This document shows, piece after piece, positions 1 through 9,180 of a DNA stretch of 64,000 nucleotides. Made by a program: the position numbers and the translations under genes. The number at the start of each line of letters is the position of its first letter. The stretch's first letter is position 1. The DNA is from Salinibacter ruber DSM 13855. Lineage in GTDB: Bacteria; Bacteroidota; Rhodothermia; Rhodothermales; Salinibacteraceae. Below the pieces are notes generated by a model. The model worked only from the letters and a program-made list of their open reading frames with translations, searched no databases and had not been told where the DNA came from. The stretch lies in the NCBI RefSeq assembly GCF_000013045.1, contig NC_007677.1, positions 2,914,001 through 2,978,000 on the forward strand, in the 5' to 3' direction.

Positions 1-324
1 CCGTACAGTCGATCGTGCGTCTTCAGCCGGTAGGGTCGGGAGCGAGTATCCTTCCGCTCCTCGATGCTCTTCTCAGACCGACACGACTTGCGCACAGGGG
101 CCAGTGCCCGTCAGCACCTGTGAATCGACGTGAGGACGTAGCGCATCTCCACGCTGGTGAGAATCATTCCCGCTGCCTTCGATCTGTGAAGGACCGAACG
201 CGGGAGGAGACTTGGCAGGAAGCCAGAAGACAGAGCGGCATTCAGAAGGCGGAACGCCGCCATATACAGATGGTTTCCCGGAGGACTGCATCGCTGTTCT
301 CTTCATCCGACGTTCGGGGTTTTT
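1..324. other. no gene seen (window edge)
   Basis: No reading frame here has protein-like composition or a recognisable motif, and I see no tRNA-like fold. It probably holds the upstream region of the alpha/beta hydrolase that begins at 325. The sequence just before that start is T-rich and carries no Shine-Dalgarno motif. Confidence 0.4.
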
Positions 325-1101
325 GTGACGGATTCCAATTTGAACGTCGAGGTTCGGGGGCGCCCCGAGAATCCTCCGGTCCTTCTGCTGCACGGCTGGG
401 GCCGGAGCCTACAGGACCTACGCCCCCTCACTCAGGCCCTCACCGACGCCTACTGGACGCACGCCGTAGACCTGCCGGGGCACGGTGCCTCTCCCCCACC
501 CCCTGAGCCCTGGGGGGTTTCCGAGCACGCACAGTTGCTCCACGACTACATCCGAAGGGAGATTCAGTCCAGCGTCACGGTGGTCGGCCACTCGAATGGG
601 GGGCGCATCGCGCTGTACATGGCCGGCACCCCGGCGCACGCGTCCGCGGTCAGCCGGCTCGCGCTCATCAGCCCCTCGGGGGTTGAGCCCGAGCGGGCAT
701 GGGCCTATCACCTGCGGTCGGGGCTGGCCACGGCCCTGAAGGCCCCCGTGCAGGCCCTTCCGTCGTCCCTCCAGGCCCCGGCCGAGGACTGGCTCCGCCA
801 TTCGCTCGCCTGGCGCCTGCTCGGCTCCGCCGACTACAACGCCCAGGACGGCGTCATGCGCGAGACGTTCGTCAAGACCGTGAACGATCACCTCGACGAG
901 GAACTGGTGCGCATTCGGGTTCCGACCCTCCTGTTCTGGGGCACCGAGGACGAGGCGGTTTCACGGCGGCAGATGGAGGTGATGACCTCGAAGATTGACG
1001 ACTGCGGGCTCGTGGAGCTCGACGGCGCCGGCCACTTCGGGCATCTCGACCGGCCGGACACGGTCCAGGCCGGGCTCCGTCATTTCCTGGAGAACTCGTA
1101 G
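325..1101 (+). CDS. alpha/beta-fold hydrolase
   Basis: A soluble alpha/beta hydrolase of 258 residues, substrate unknown. The oxyanion-hole motif LLHGWG lies near residue 21. The nucleophile elbow GHSNGG gives Ser90, the acid is Asp209 in WGTEDEAV, and the catalytic His is His237 in GAGHFGHLD, so the triad is complete. Length and fold match esterase/lipase-like members of the family. The start is a GTG in front of MTDSNLNV; no Shine-Dalgarno sequence is visible. It lies about 120 bases upstream of a membrane-fused Mur ligase on the same strand, so the two are probably co-transcribed and the hydrolase may act on an envelope or amino-acid ester substrate (inference). The general class is certain, the reaction is not. 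Confidence 0.88.
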   Translation: MTDSNLNVEVRGRPENPPVLLLHGWGRSLQDLRPLTQALTDAYWTHAVDLPGHGASPPPPEPWGVSEHAQLLHDYIRREIQSSVTVVGHSNGGRIALYMAGTPAHASAVSRLALISPSGVEPERAWAYHLRSGLATALKAPVQALPSSLQAPAEDWLRHSLAWRLLGSADYNAQDGVMRETFVKTVNDHLDEELVRIRVPTLLFWGTEDEAVSRRQMEVMTSKIDDCGLVELDGAGHFGHLDRPDTVQAGLRHFLENS

Positions 1102-1220
1102 GCCCGCGGCCGGCGCGCCTTGCACGGACGCGGCATGCGCCTGATGTTGATTTTGAGAAGCCCCATCGGGCCCCGACGCATCTGCGGGCCGAACCGACCT
1201 TTCCATCCGTCTTCGGCAGC

Positions 1221-2852
1221 ATGACGAGCGCGCTCATTTTTTTCGGCGTCGTCGCCACCCTGTTCGCCGGGTGGCGGGCCGGACGCCGGGTCCGGTTTTT
1301 CCTCCACATCTTCCAGCTGGAGACGTATAAGTTTGGCCGGTACGGGCGCTGGCTGGCCGGCCACGTGCCGTCGCTGATCGTGCGTCCCTCCCACGGCGTG
1401 GGGGCCGCCGCACTCGCGGGAGGCGGGCTCGTCGCTTCCGTCGCCGCCCCGAAATGGGGCGTGCTCGCCGTCCTCCTGGTGTGGCCCATGGCGTTCATTT
1501 CGTCGCGCCGCTACCGGAGCGACCAGGAGAAAAAGCCCCTCGCGTTCACGGACCGCATGGTGCGCCTCGCCATCCCCACGGCCCTGCTGGCCCTGCTCCC
1601 TGTCGCCTCCGGGGGCCTGTACGGATGGGCCCTTAGGTCCCCGACAGGCGTGCTGTGGTACCTGGGCGGCTTCCTCGCGGCCGACCTCGGGGCGCCCCTG
1701 TGGGTGGCCCTGGGCGCCGCCCTCATGCACCCCGTCGAAACGGCCATCCAGCGAGGCTTCAAGCGGCAGGCCCGGCGCCGCCTCCAGACGCGCTCGGACC
1801 TCTCCGTGGTCGGCATTACGGGCTCGTACGGCAAGACGAGCACGAAATTTATCGTCGCCGAGCTCCTCCGACAGAAGTACAACGTGTACGCCACGCCGAG
1901 CTCCTACAACACCCCCATGGGGCTCTGCCTCGCCGTCAACGAGCACCTAAAGCCCGAGCACCAGGTGCTGGTGCTGGAGTACGGCATTCGCTACCCCGGC
2001 GACATGGACGAGCTCTGCGACATTGCCGAGCCGGACGCGTCGGTCGTGACCACCATAGGGGTGGCCCACCTTGAAACCATGGGCTCTCAGGACCGCATCG
2101 CGGCGGAGAAGGGCGTGCTCGTGGAGCGGACGGCGCCGGACGGGCCCGCGGTCTTGAACGCGGACGACGAGCGCGTGGCCGCCATGGCCGAGCGCGCTGC
2201 CGGCCCGGTCTGGCGGATCTCGACCGAGGGGCACCCCGACGCCGACATCACCGCCGACGACATCCGGTACGACACTGGCGGCACCGCCTTCGACGTGACG
2301 GACGACACGGGCACGACGGTAACGTTCGAAACCCAGCTGCTGGGCCGCCACAACGTCCTCAATGTGCTTCTGGCCGTCGCCGTGGGGCGGTCGATGGGGC
2401 TTCGGCTCCGTCAAATGGCCCACGCGGTCCGGCGCGTCGAGCCCATCGAGCACCGCCTCCAGCTTCGGAGCCGGGGCGACGTGACGATCATCGACGATGC
2501 CTTCAATTCAAACCCCGTTGGGGCCCGGAATGCCGTCGAGATTCTGAGCGAAATGGACGGCGGGAAGCGCGTGATCGTAACGCCGGGGATGGTGGAGCTC
2601 GGGGACCGGCAGTGGACGGAAAACAAGGACTTCGGCGTCGTCCTCGCGCAGCACGACCTCGACCTCGTGGTCCTGGTCGGAGAGGAACAAACGGCGCCAA
2701 TCCAGGCGGGGCTCTCGGAGGGCGGGGCTCCGGCGGAGCGGATCATGGTCGTCGACTCCCTCGCCGAGGCCCAAGAAATTCTCGAACGGAGATTGGGACC
2801 GGGCGACGTGGTGCTCTACGAAAACGACCTGCCCGACCAGTACAGCGTGTGA
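1221..2852 (+). CDS. membrane-anchored Mur ligase family protein (MurF-like)
   Basis: Mur ligases join an amino acid or dipeptide to a UDP-MurNAc carrier using ATP. The protein has 543 residues. The ATP-binding motif GITGSYGKTS is at 198-207, followed by YNTPMG at 229-234, an LEYGIRYPGDMD segment, the central-domain HNVLNVLLAV motif, and a C-terminal domain with DDAFNSNPVG. This order resembles MurF. Unlike ordinary cytosolic MurF (about 450 residues), the first 190 residues hold about five hydrophobic segments (roughly 2-20, 60-77, 79-95, 112-133, 141-165). It may therefore be a membrane-bound variant acting on a lipid-linked or alternative substrate rather than the housekeeping MurF. No ddl gene adjoins it. 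It ends 15 bases from the convergent SleB-like gene. Confidence 0.85.
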   Translation: MTSALIFFGVVATLFAGWRAGRRVRFFLHIFQLETYKFGRYGRWLAGHVPSLIVRPSHGVGAAALAGGGLVASVAAPKWGVLAVLLVWPMAFISSRRYRSDQEKKPLAFTDRMVRLAIPTALLALLPVASGGLYGWALRSPTGVLWYLGGFLAADLGAPLWVALGAALMHPVETAIQRGFKRQARRRLQTRSDLSVVGITGSYGKTSTKFIVAELLRQKYNVYATPSSYNTPMGLCLAVNEHLKPEHQVLVLEYGIRYPGDMDELCDIAEPDASVVTTIGVAHLETMGSQDRIAAEKGVLVERTAPDGPAVLNADDERVAAMAERAAGPVWRISTEGHPDADITADDIRYDTGGTAFDVTDDTGTTVTFETQLLGRHNVLNVLLAVAVGRSMGLRLRQMAHAVRRVEPIEHRLQLRSRGDVTIIDDAFNSNPVGARNAVEILSEMDGGKRVIVTPGMVELGDRQWTENKDFGVVLAQHDLDLVVLVGEEQTAPIQAGLSEGGAPAERIMVVDSLAEAQEILERRLGPGDVVLYENDLPDQYSV

Positions 2853-2867
2853 CGAGTGCCTGCGGGG

Positions 2868-3560
2868 CTACGACGCCTGCTTAAAGAACCGGAAGCGCCG
2901 CTCGTCGACCGCGTACCGGCCGGGGTCCGGCGCCACAAAACCCCCCCGCTCCGCCCAGTAGGGCACCGCCCGCCCCCGCATCGACCGCTCGCTGTAGAAA
3001 TGCCGCGTCTCGACCGGAAACGGACGGTAGGCCCGCCCCTCGGCGTGCCGCACGTAGCGGGCCACCCAGAGGGCCTGCCGCCACCGCGGGAGCGGGGCCT
3101 CCGGCTGGAGCCGCAGGTAGCGGGCCCGCTTCGCGGCGCCGGGGTTGAAGGCGCTAAACTGGTAGGGATCCAGCACGACCGCCCGGTAGGTGCGGCGGCC
3201 CCGGTAGGCGGTCTCCACGCGGTTGCGCACCACCCAGGCGACCAGCTCCTGCTCGTGGGGCAGCTTCGTCTCCGAATAGATGGCCCGGGCCAGCCACAGG
3301 GTCGGCCCCTCCAGATTCAGAGGCGGGGCCACCGCTACGGTGTCGCTGGACGGCCCCTCTGCCGGGGCGAACGCGGCGCGCAGACGGGGGGATGGCGCTT
3401 CGCGGGAAAGAGCTCGCTGCACGGCACAGGGGGCGGACGCAGACACTCCTCGGTCCGGCGGTGCCTGCTCGGCGTTGGCTCCCTCCGACTCCGGAGCGGG
3501 GGCGGGGGCGAGCAACAGAACGCCGAGAGAGGCGCCGAGGAGCACCCTGCGCGCATTCAT
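2868..3560 (-). CDS. SleB-like cell wall hydrolase, secreted
   Basis: A 230-residue protein with an N-terminal signal sequence (ARRVLLGASLGVLLLAPAP) and a low-complexity linker to about residue 80. The rest matches the Hydrolase_2/SleB fold: LARAIYSETKLPHEQ, with the family's conserved Glu, followed by VAWVVRNRV. SleB-type enzymes cleave peptidoglycan, here presumably in the periplasm. In a non-sporulating Gram-negative this would serve wall remodelling, not spore germination. It faces the Mur ligase gene tail to tail. The fold is assigned from motif similarity; the cleavage specificity cannot be read from sequence. Confidence 0.75.
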   Translation of the reverse strand: MNARRVLLGASLGVLLLAPAPAPESEGANAEQAPPDRGVSASAPCAVQRALSREAPSPRLRAAFAPAEGPSSDTVAVAPPLNLEGPTLWLARAIYSETKLPHEQELVAWVVRNRVETAYRGRRTYRAVVLDPYQFSAFNPGAAKRARYLRLQPEAPLPRWRQALWVARYVRHAEGRAYRPFPVETRHFYSERSMRGRAVPYWAERGGFVAPDPGRYAVDERRFRFFKQAS

Positions 3561-3836
3561 GCCGGGCGCGGTATCTTGGCGAAAGAGCCGGCGGCCCCTG
3601 GGCGGGCACAGATGCCGAGCTTTTCCCAGTTCACTACGTCTGTAGACACACAGAAAACGCGAGACGTAACGTCCCGACGTGCTCTTTCACACCACCTGGA
3701 CGAAATCCAGCGGATCAGCCGCGGGACGGGATTCTGCCCCGTCTCATCCCGGAATAACGCCCAGCGCCCTTCCGGAGGAAGACCATCAGACGCACGGGCA
3801 GTCGGCAGACCGGGACAATGCTGAGCCCCCGCAACG

Positions 3837-4229
3837 CTAGACGGTAATCTCCACGCGGTTCCCGTCGGGATCGAGAACGACACTCTCGTAGTAGCCATCC
3901 CCGGTTCGTCGGGGCTCCCCCACCACCTCGTATCCGTCGCGCCGCAACGTACGCGTCCGACGGTCGACCTCAGCCTCCGAGCCGACGGACAGGGCGAGGT
4001 GGTCGTAGCCTTCCAGTTCGGTCCCTTCGGACGCGGAGGCCTCCTCCAGGTCAGAGGTGTGCATGAGCTCAAGGCGAGCCCCCGAGTCGAACGACAGAAA
4101 GTAGGAAGTGAAATCCTTCTTCTCGTTTCGGTACCTCGTTCCCGCTTCGGCACCGAAATAGGTCTCGTAGAATTCGCGGGCCTGTTCGAGATCGGAGGTC
4201 CAGAGGGCAGCGTGCTCGATCTGAGCCAT
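3837..4229 (-). CDS. VOC/glyoxalase-like protein
   Basis: A 130-residue single vicinal-oxygen-chelate domain. The beta-alpha-beta-beta-beta pattern is clear: MAQIEHAALWTSDLEQA, then AREFYETYFGA, then RLELMHTSDL, then YDHLALSVGS, ending DPDGNRVEITV. Potential metal ligands are His6, the Glu in LELMH and the terminal Glu of VEIT, as in lactoylglutathione lyase. It could be a glyoxalase I or another VOC enzyme. The frame stays open about 86 codons upstream, but the domain begins exactly at MAQIEH, so I chose that ATG at 4229. Confidence 0.82.
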   Translation of the reverse strand: MAQIEHAALWTSDLEQAREFYETYFGAEAGTRYRNEKKDFTSYFLSFDSGARLELMHTSDLEEASASEGTELEGYDHLALSVGSEAEVDRRTRTLRRDGYEVVGEPRRTGDGYYESVVLDPDGNRVEITV

Positions 4230-4853
4230 CGTAGAGAGAGGGACGTGAAAGGATGCATGCCTCTTTTGCACGAACAGCCTGCCCCTCGGTGCCTCGAAAA
4301 ATGGTTGAGTCTGGCTTGTGAAGTCCCTCGTCAGCGCACCGACGCCGAGGCCCTCTCCTTCGGGCGAACGCATGCTCGTCCCCCCGATCAGCGAAGGCAT
4401 CGTCTCCGAAGCAGCCCTTGCCGCCGGAGGACCAGACGGGACCTTTGCGCCTGAACGATCTCGTGGGCCGCACCACACCATGCCCACGGCGTAGCTTCAA
4501 GGGCGACACCGTCCGCTCGTAGAGTAATTCCCCGAATCTCTGCGGGAGGGTTCTCCTCCGTTACGCTTAGGCCTTGACACCCTCGGGGATCGATTTCGTC
4601 GTACTGTAAACGTATTATCAAATAAGGACTTGCCCACCGCAGCGCTATTCTCCCTCGCCCTCCACGCTGATGGCGATCTTTTTTGTTCATACGGCACGCC
4701 TCCCTGTAGGACTCTGGAGCATTTTTGCCTCCGTCTCCATCCCTACAGCAAGTTTCTTCACTACGTGAAAAGCGCAGTTCATACACATATGGAGGCGTTG
4801 ACCGCCCCCGTTAGCGGTGCGGCGACGAGACTCCCCACCGTCGCCCCGTCGGA
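4230..4853. other. intergenic region, no gene assigned
   Basis: About 620 bases between two leftward genes. Short frames exist on both strands, but none has family motifs or the acidic composition of the neighbours. The middle (about 4560-4800) is visibly more AT-rich than the flanks. It contains a TTGACA at 4574-4579, but no -10 element at normal spacing. A promoter region or small RNA is possible; I cannot support one. Confidence 0.4.
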
Positions 4854-5990
4854 TTACGCGTAGTGCCAGTGCGACGCCACCTGTTCCAGGGCCTGTTCGC
4901 TCGTGCGTCGGTTCTGCGTCTCGATGGAGGACTGGCGGGGCACGTCGAACGTTCGCTCGGGGTCGTGAAGGGTCGGCGTCAGGGAAGCGTCGAGGCGTGC
5001 CTCCCACCGCTCCCGGTAGTCGTTGGGGAGGGTGTCCGGCAGCTCGCCGCCCAGAACGATCAGCGCGAGAAGAGCCCAGATTCGTGACACCGTGTCGAGC
5101 TGGTATCCCCCGCCGAGGGTGCAGAGCAGGCGTCCCTCGGCGTGGTCGTCGGCGAGGGCAAGGAGGCGGCGAAAAATCGTGTCGTAGGCCTGCGTCGTGA
5201 GAAGAAGATCGGCCAGCGGGTCGTTGAAGTGGGCGTCGGCCCCGCACTGCGCGACGATCACGTCCGGCTGGAAGTGCTGGAGGGCGTGGGGCACCACGTG
5301 CTCGAAGGCGTCCAGGTAGCTGTCCGGCTCGGTGTACGGGGCCAGCGGGACGTTCAGCGAGAAGCCCCGGCCAGCCCCCTTGCCAATCTCTTCGACGTGT
5401 CCGGTACCTGGGAAGAGGGCGCGGCCCGTCTCGTGGAGGCTAACCGTGAGCACCCCAGGATCGTCGTCGTGCAGATGCTGGACGCCGTCCCCGTGGTGCA
5501 CGTCCACATCCACGTAGGCGACGCGGAGCCCCTGCTCGCGGAGCGCGTGGATGGCGACCGACAGGTCGTTGTACACGCAAAACCCAGAGGCCCGGGCCCG
5601 GTGCGCGTGATGGAGCCCGCCCCCAAACTGGAGCACGCGGGTCGCGTCCCCGTCGCCAATCAGCCGCGCCCCGTGGAGCGTCCCGCCCACGAGGCCACGG
5701 GCCGCGGCGTCCATGTTCTCGAAGACCGGCACATCTCCTGTGTCGAGGCCGAAGGCGCGGGCCTCCGGGGGCGGCGTGCCGTCCGACGCGGCCTCCACCT
5801 TCTCCACGAACTGCTCGCCGTGGACCCGCCGCACTTCCTCCCGGGTCGCCACGGAAGGCGCTACGGGATTGAGGGGCGCCCCGAGCGCCGCCAGAAGGTC
5901 CATCGTCATCTCCTGCCGAACGGGGCTGAAGGGATGCTGGGGGCCGAAATGGTAGTCGAGGTAGCGGTCGTGGAACAGGAACGTGGCCAT
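4854..5990 (-). CDS. histone deacetylase family protein (AcuC-like)
   Basis: A 378-residue zinc-dependent arginase/deacetylase-fold enzyme that would remove acyl groups from protein lysines or small amines. The catalytic pair His127-His128 sits in GGGLHHAHRARASGF. The zinc ligands are Asp163 and His165 in YVDVDVHHGDG and Asp252 in QCGADAHFNDPL, and the C-terminal LGGGY loop is present, so the active site is intact. Bacterial relatives include AcuC, which deacetylates acetyl-CoA synthetase, and acetylpolyamine hydrolases; the substrate is not determined here. The ATG at 5990 (MATFLFHDRY) fits the family start; a frame extension of 26 codons upstream looks non-coding. Confidence 0.9.
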   Translation of the reverse strand: MATFLFHDRYLDYHFGPQHPFSPVRQEMTMDLLAALGAPLNPVAPSVATREEVRRVHGEQFVEKVEAASDGTPPPEARAFGLDTGDVPVFENMDAAARGLVGGTLHGARLIGDGDATRVLQFGGGLHHAHRARASGFCVYNDLSVAIHALREQGLRVAYVDVDVHHGDGVQHLHDDDPGVLTVSLHETGRALFPGTGHVEEIGKGAGRGFSLNVPLAPYTEPDSYLDAFEHVVPHALQHFQPDVIVAQCGADAHFNDPLADLLLTTQAYDTIFRRLLALADDHAEGRLLCTLGGGYQLDTVSRIWALLALIVLGGELPDTLPNDYRERWEARLDASLTPTLHDPERTFDVPRQSSIETQNRRTSEQALEQVASHWHYA

Positions 5991-6193
5991 GTGTGCGGGC
6001 GAGAGTGAAACGGGCGGTGCGGAATCTGGCCCTCGGGGCACGCCGCGGGGCACCCGAAAGGTAGACACTGCCAGGGCAATCCGTCAACGAGCCGCCCGCG
6101 GGCCTGGGCATTGGTCGACGCTCACGGGTACTGCAACCCCCAGGTTGGACCGACACAGCGCATCCCTCAGCCCCCAAAGCTCCCTCATCCGCC

Positions 6194-7465
6194 ATGCCAT
6201 CCGGTCTCCACCCGCCCGTTTCCGCCCTCGTTCGCCGGCTCGTGGCCGCGGGGCTCCTCGTGTTCTTCGGGCTCGGCTGCGACTCGACCGGCCCGGAGGA
6301 CGCCGCTGACGCCCCGCCGCCGCGGCCCCTCACGGCGGCGGAGGATCAGGTCGTCGACGCCGACAATGCGTTCGGCCTGACGCTTCTCCGGAGCACCGTG
6401 GACACGGAGGGAACGTCCAAAAACGTCTTTCTCTCGCCGATCAGCGTGTCGATGGCCCTCGGGATGACGCTCAACGGGGCGCGTGGAGAGACCCGTTCGG
6501 GCATGAAAGCGGCATTGGAAAAGCAGGACCTGTCCCCCACCGACATCAACGACGCCTACCGCGGACTCATCGACCTCCTCGAAGGGCTTGACCCGAACGT
6601 GGAGGTGGCCCTTGCCAACTCCATCTGGTACCGCGAGGGCCTCCCAGTGAAGCAGGCCTTCATCGACACGAATCGGGCACACTTCGACGCCGAGGTGGAG
6701 GCGCTCGACTTTGCCGACCCGTCCGCGTCCGACCGGATCAACGGGTGGGTAAACGACCAGACGCGCGGGAATATCGAGAAAATCGTCCCCAGCCAGATCC
6801 CATCGAACCCCGTGATGTACCTCATCAACGCCATCTATTTCAACGGCCCCTGGCGGGACCAATTCGATCCCTCGAACACCGCGCCCGAGCCTTTCCACCG
6901 CGGCGACGGATCGACCGTTTCGGTCCCGATGATGGAGAAGACGAAGAACGTGGTGCATCCCACCTACCAGGCCGAGCAGTTCCGGGCCGTCGACATCGCG
7001 TACGGGGACAGCCTCTACAGCATGACGGTCTTGCTGCCCCACGAGGACGCGTCGGTGCAGTCGGTCGTGGACAGCCTCGACACCGAGACGTGGACGGAGA
7101 TGACCAGCGGACTATCTCCGCAGTCGCTCAGTCGCCTGAAGATGCCGAGGTTCACCCTCCGCTACGGGAAGACGCTCAACGACGTGCTCAAAGACCTCGG
7201 GATGGGGGTCGCGTTCACGGGACGAGCCAACTTTCGGGGCATCGCCGACCTGTCTCTCGCAATCGACAAGGCAAATCACAAGACCTTCCTCCGGGTCGAC
7301 GAGGAGGGCACGGAGGCCAGTGCCGCGACATCGGTCGAGATTGAGCCTATTTCCTCCGCCCCGCCCTCATTCGTCGTGGACCAGCCTTTCGTCGTCGCCA
7401 TCCGCGAGCACCACTCCGGGACGAGTCTCTTCCTCGGCACCATCATGGATCCGACCGCCGGGTAA
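6194..7465 (+). CDS. serpin-family protease inhibitor, lipoprotein
   Basis: A complete bacterial serpin of 423 residues. The N-terminus is a lipoprotein signal with lipobox FGLGC (Cys29), so the protein should be anchored to a membrane. The hinge DEEGTEASAATSVEI starts at residue 369. It has the small residues at P15-P8 that inhibitory serpins need for loop insertion. Counting from Gly372 as P15 puts P1 at about Ile386 and P1' at Ser387, suggesting elastase- or chymotrypsin-like targets (inference). The breach/shutter motif NAIYFNGPW and the C-terminal FVVAIREHHSGTSLFLG strand are also present. It acts by trapping serine or cysteine proteases as a suicide substrate. No protease gene adjoins it. 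Confidence 0.95.
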   Translation: MPSGLHPPVSALVRRLVAAGLLVFFGLGCDSTGPEDAADAPPPRPLTAAEDQVVDADNAFGLTLLRSTVDTEGTSKNVFLSPISVSMALGMTLNGARGETRSGMKAALEKQDLSPTDINDAYRGLIDLLEGLDPNVEVALANSIWYREGLPVKQAFIDTNRAHFDAEVEALDFADPSASDRINGWVNDQTRGNIEKIVPSQIPSNPVMYLINAIYFNGPWRDQFDPSNTAPEPFHRGDGSTVSVPMMEKTKNVVHPTYQAEQFRAVDIAYGDSLYSMTVLLPHEDASVQSVVDSLDTETWTEMTSGLSPQSLSRLKMPRFTLRYGKTLNDVLKDLGMGVAFTGRANFRGIADLSLAIDKANHKTFLRVDEEGTEASAATSVEIEPISSAPPSFVVDQPFVVAIREHHSGTSLFLGTIMDPTAG

Positions 7466-7499
7466 ACGAAGACATCCGTGGTCCCCGCGCTCCCCGGAA

Positions 7500-7916
7500 C
7501 TATTCCTCGAGAAGCGGGGCGAAGGCCTCCCGCACCGCGGCCGGGGCGCGAACGGGCTCGCGCGCCTCCGCGTCCGTGAAGCAGAGCGTAGTGTGCCCGG
7601 TGACAAGCGCGTCGTCGTCTCCCTCCCGATACACCGTGTAGTCGATGGGGACGCGGACCGTGGGCATCTGCGTGAAGTGCGCGTCCACGACGAGCGGGTC
7701 GTCGTAGTGGGCCGGGCCGTGGTAGTCGACCTCCACGTGCACGACCGGCATGATGATGCCGTTCGCCTCAAGGTCTCGGTAGCGGACCCCAGCGTGGCGC
7801 AGGGCCTCCGTCCGGGCCACTTCGAAGTAATCGAGGTAGTGCGTGTGGTAGACCACCCCCATCGGGTCGCACTCCCGGTACCGGACGCGGTGGGCATGCG
7901 AGTACGTATAGGCCAT
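7500..7916 (-). CDS. acyl-CoA thioesterase, YbgC/FadM-like hotdog fold
   Basis: A 138-residue hotdog thioesterase. The family signature is YRECDPMGVVYHTHYLDYF, with the catalytic Asp in ECDPMG, followed by FEVARTEALR. Such enzymes hydrolyse acyl-CoA or acyl-ACP thioesters in the cytoplasm. It lies 38 bases downstream of accA on the same strand, so it is probably co-transcribed with the first committed step of fatty-acid synthesis, which fits a housekeeping role in clearing acyl thioesters. The acyl-chain preference cannot be read from the sequence. Confidence 0.87.
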   Translation of the reverse strand: MAYTYSHAHRVRYRECDPMGVVYHTHYLDYFEVARTEALRHAGVRYRDLEANGIIMPVVHVEVDYHGPAHYDDPLVVDAHFTQMPTVRVPIDYTVYREGDDDALVTGHTTLCFTDAEAREPVRAPAAVREAFAPLLEE

Positions 7917-7954
7917 GGCCGAACCTGAGTGCGCCGTGGAGGGAAGACAGGGGG

Positions 7955-8962
7955 CTACGCGGAGGCGGTCATGGGCTCGGCCGATTCGTAGGCGCCCAGG
8001 GCGTCGAACTTTTCGAGCCGCTGGTCGAGCAGCGCCTGCGGATCGAGGTCTTCAAGCTCATCGAGGGCCTCGGCCACGGCCGCCCCGACGGCCTGGTAGG
8101 TCCGCTGCGGATCGCGGTGCGCCCCGCCAACGGGCTCGGGCACAATCTCGTCGACGATGCCCACCTCCGTCAGGTCCGTGGCCGTGAGTTTGAGCGCCTG
8201 CGCCGCGTCCTCCTTGTGGTCCCACGAGCGCCAGAGGATCTGCGAGCAGCTCTCCGGCGCAATCACCGAGTACCAGGCGTTTTCGAGCATCAGGATGCGG
8301 TCGCCCAGCCCGACGCCCAGGGCCCCCCCGGACGCCCCCTCGCCAATGACGACGATCACGACCGGCGTCTCCAGGCGCGCCATCTCGAAGAGGTTGTGCG
8401 CGATGGCCTCGGCCTGCCCGCGTTCCTCGGCCCCCATGCCCGGGTACGCGCCGGGCGTATCCAGGAGCACGACGACCGGCTTTCCAAACTTGGCGGCCAT
8501 CTTCATCAGCCGCTCCGCCTTGCGGTACCCCTCCGGGTTGGGCATACCGAAGCGCCGGTACTTCCGCTCCTTCGTATCGCGCCCCTTCTGGTGCCCCATG
8601 ATCATCACGGTGCGGTCGCGATAGCCAAACCGGCTCCCCGTAAACTGCGCCAGCCCCCCCACAATGGATCGGTCGTCGCCAAACTTCCGGTCCCCGCGCA
8701 GCTCCGTAAAGTCCTCCGTCAGCGCCTCGATGTGATCCAGCGTGTAGGGGCGCTCCGGGTGGCGCGCAATCTGCACCCGCTGCCACCGCGTGAGGTTGCG
8801 GTAGATGGAGGTCCGGAGCTGCTCCACCCGCTCCTCCAACGCTTCAATCTCGTTGGAGAGGTCGTCCTGCGTCTCCGCGTTGAGCTCCCGCATCTCGGTG
8901 AGCTTGTCCTCAAGCTCGACGAGGGGCTTCTCGAAGTCGAGCAGGTGTTCGTCGTCGGCCAT
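7955..8962 (-). CDS. accA: acetyl-CoA carboxylase carboxyltransferase subunit alpha
   Basis: AccA pairs with AccD to transfer a carboxyl group from carboxybiotin to acetyl-CoA, the committed step of fatty-acid synthesis. The protein has 335 residues. An N-terminal coiled region opens with [14 protein letters not shown] and includes a [14 protein letters not shown] segment. The carboxyltransferase core follows with [43 protein letters not shown] and [11 protein letters not shown], all diagnostic. The C-terminus has an Asp/Glu-rich extension. No accD lies in this window. The start ATG at 8962 matches the family start. The YbgC-like thioesterase gene follows. Confidence 0.97.
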   Translation of the reverse strand: MADDEHLLDFEKPLVELEDKLTEMRELNAETQDDLSNEIEALEERVEQLRTSIYRNLTRWQRVQIARHPERPYTLDHIEALTEDFTELRGDRKFGDDRSIVGGLAQFTGSRFGYRDRTVMIMGHQKGRDTKERKYRRFGMPNPEGYRKAERLMKMAAKFGKPVVVLLDTPGAYPGMGAEERGQAEAIAHNLFEMARLETPVVIVVIGEGASGGALGVGLGDRILMLENAWYSVIAPESCSQILWRSWDHKEDAAQALKLTATDLTEVGIVDEIVPEPVGGAHRDPQRTYQAVGAAVAEALDELEDLDPQALLDQRLEKFDALGAYESAEPMTASA

Positions 8963-9180
8963 GGCAGAGACAAGTTGGTTTCGGGCGCATTTCTATAGGG
9001 TGCCACAAATAAGCCGTCTGGCGACGGGAATGGCAATACGTCGGGAAGCAACGGCCCGTGTAAACACAAAGTTTTCCAGAAGGAGAGGACCACCCGGGCC
9101 ACAGAGCGGCCATCAGGAACGCACCTCCACAGTGCCCGTCCGGGTACGGCGCGCCAGCCCCGAACGAGTTCTGTCCCCAC

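Noticed and set aside
4630-4863. Short rightward frame in the AT-rich gap
   Set aside because: It begins with TTG, has no acidic bias, no family motif and ends across the AcuC-like gene end.
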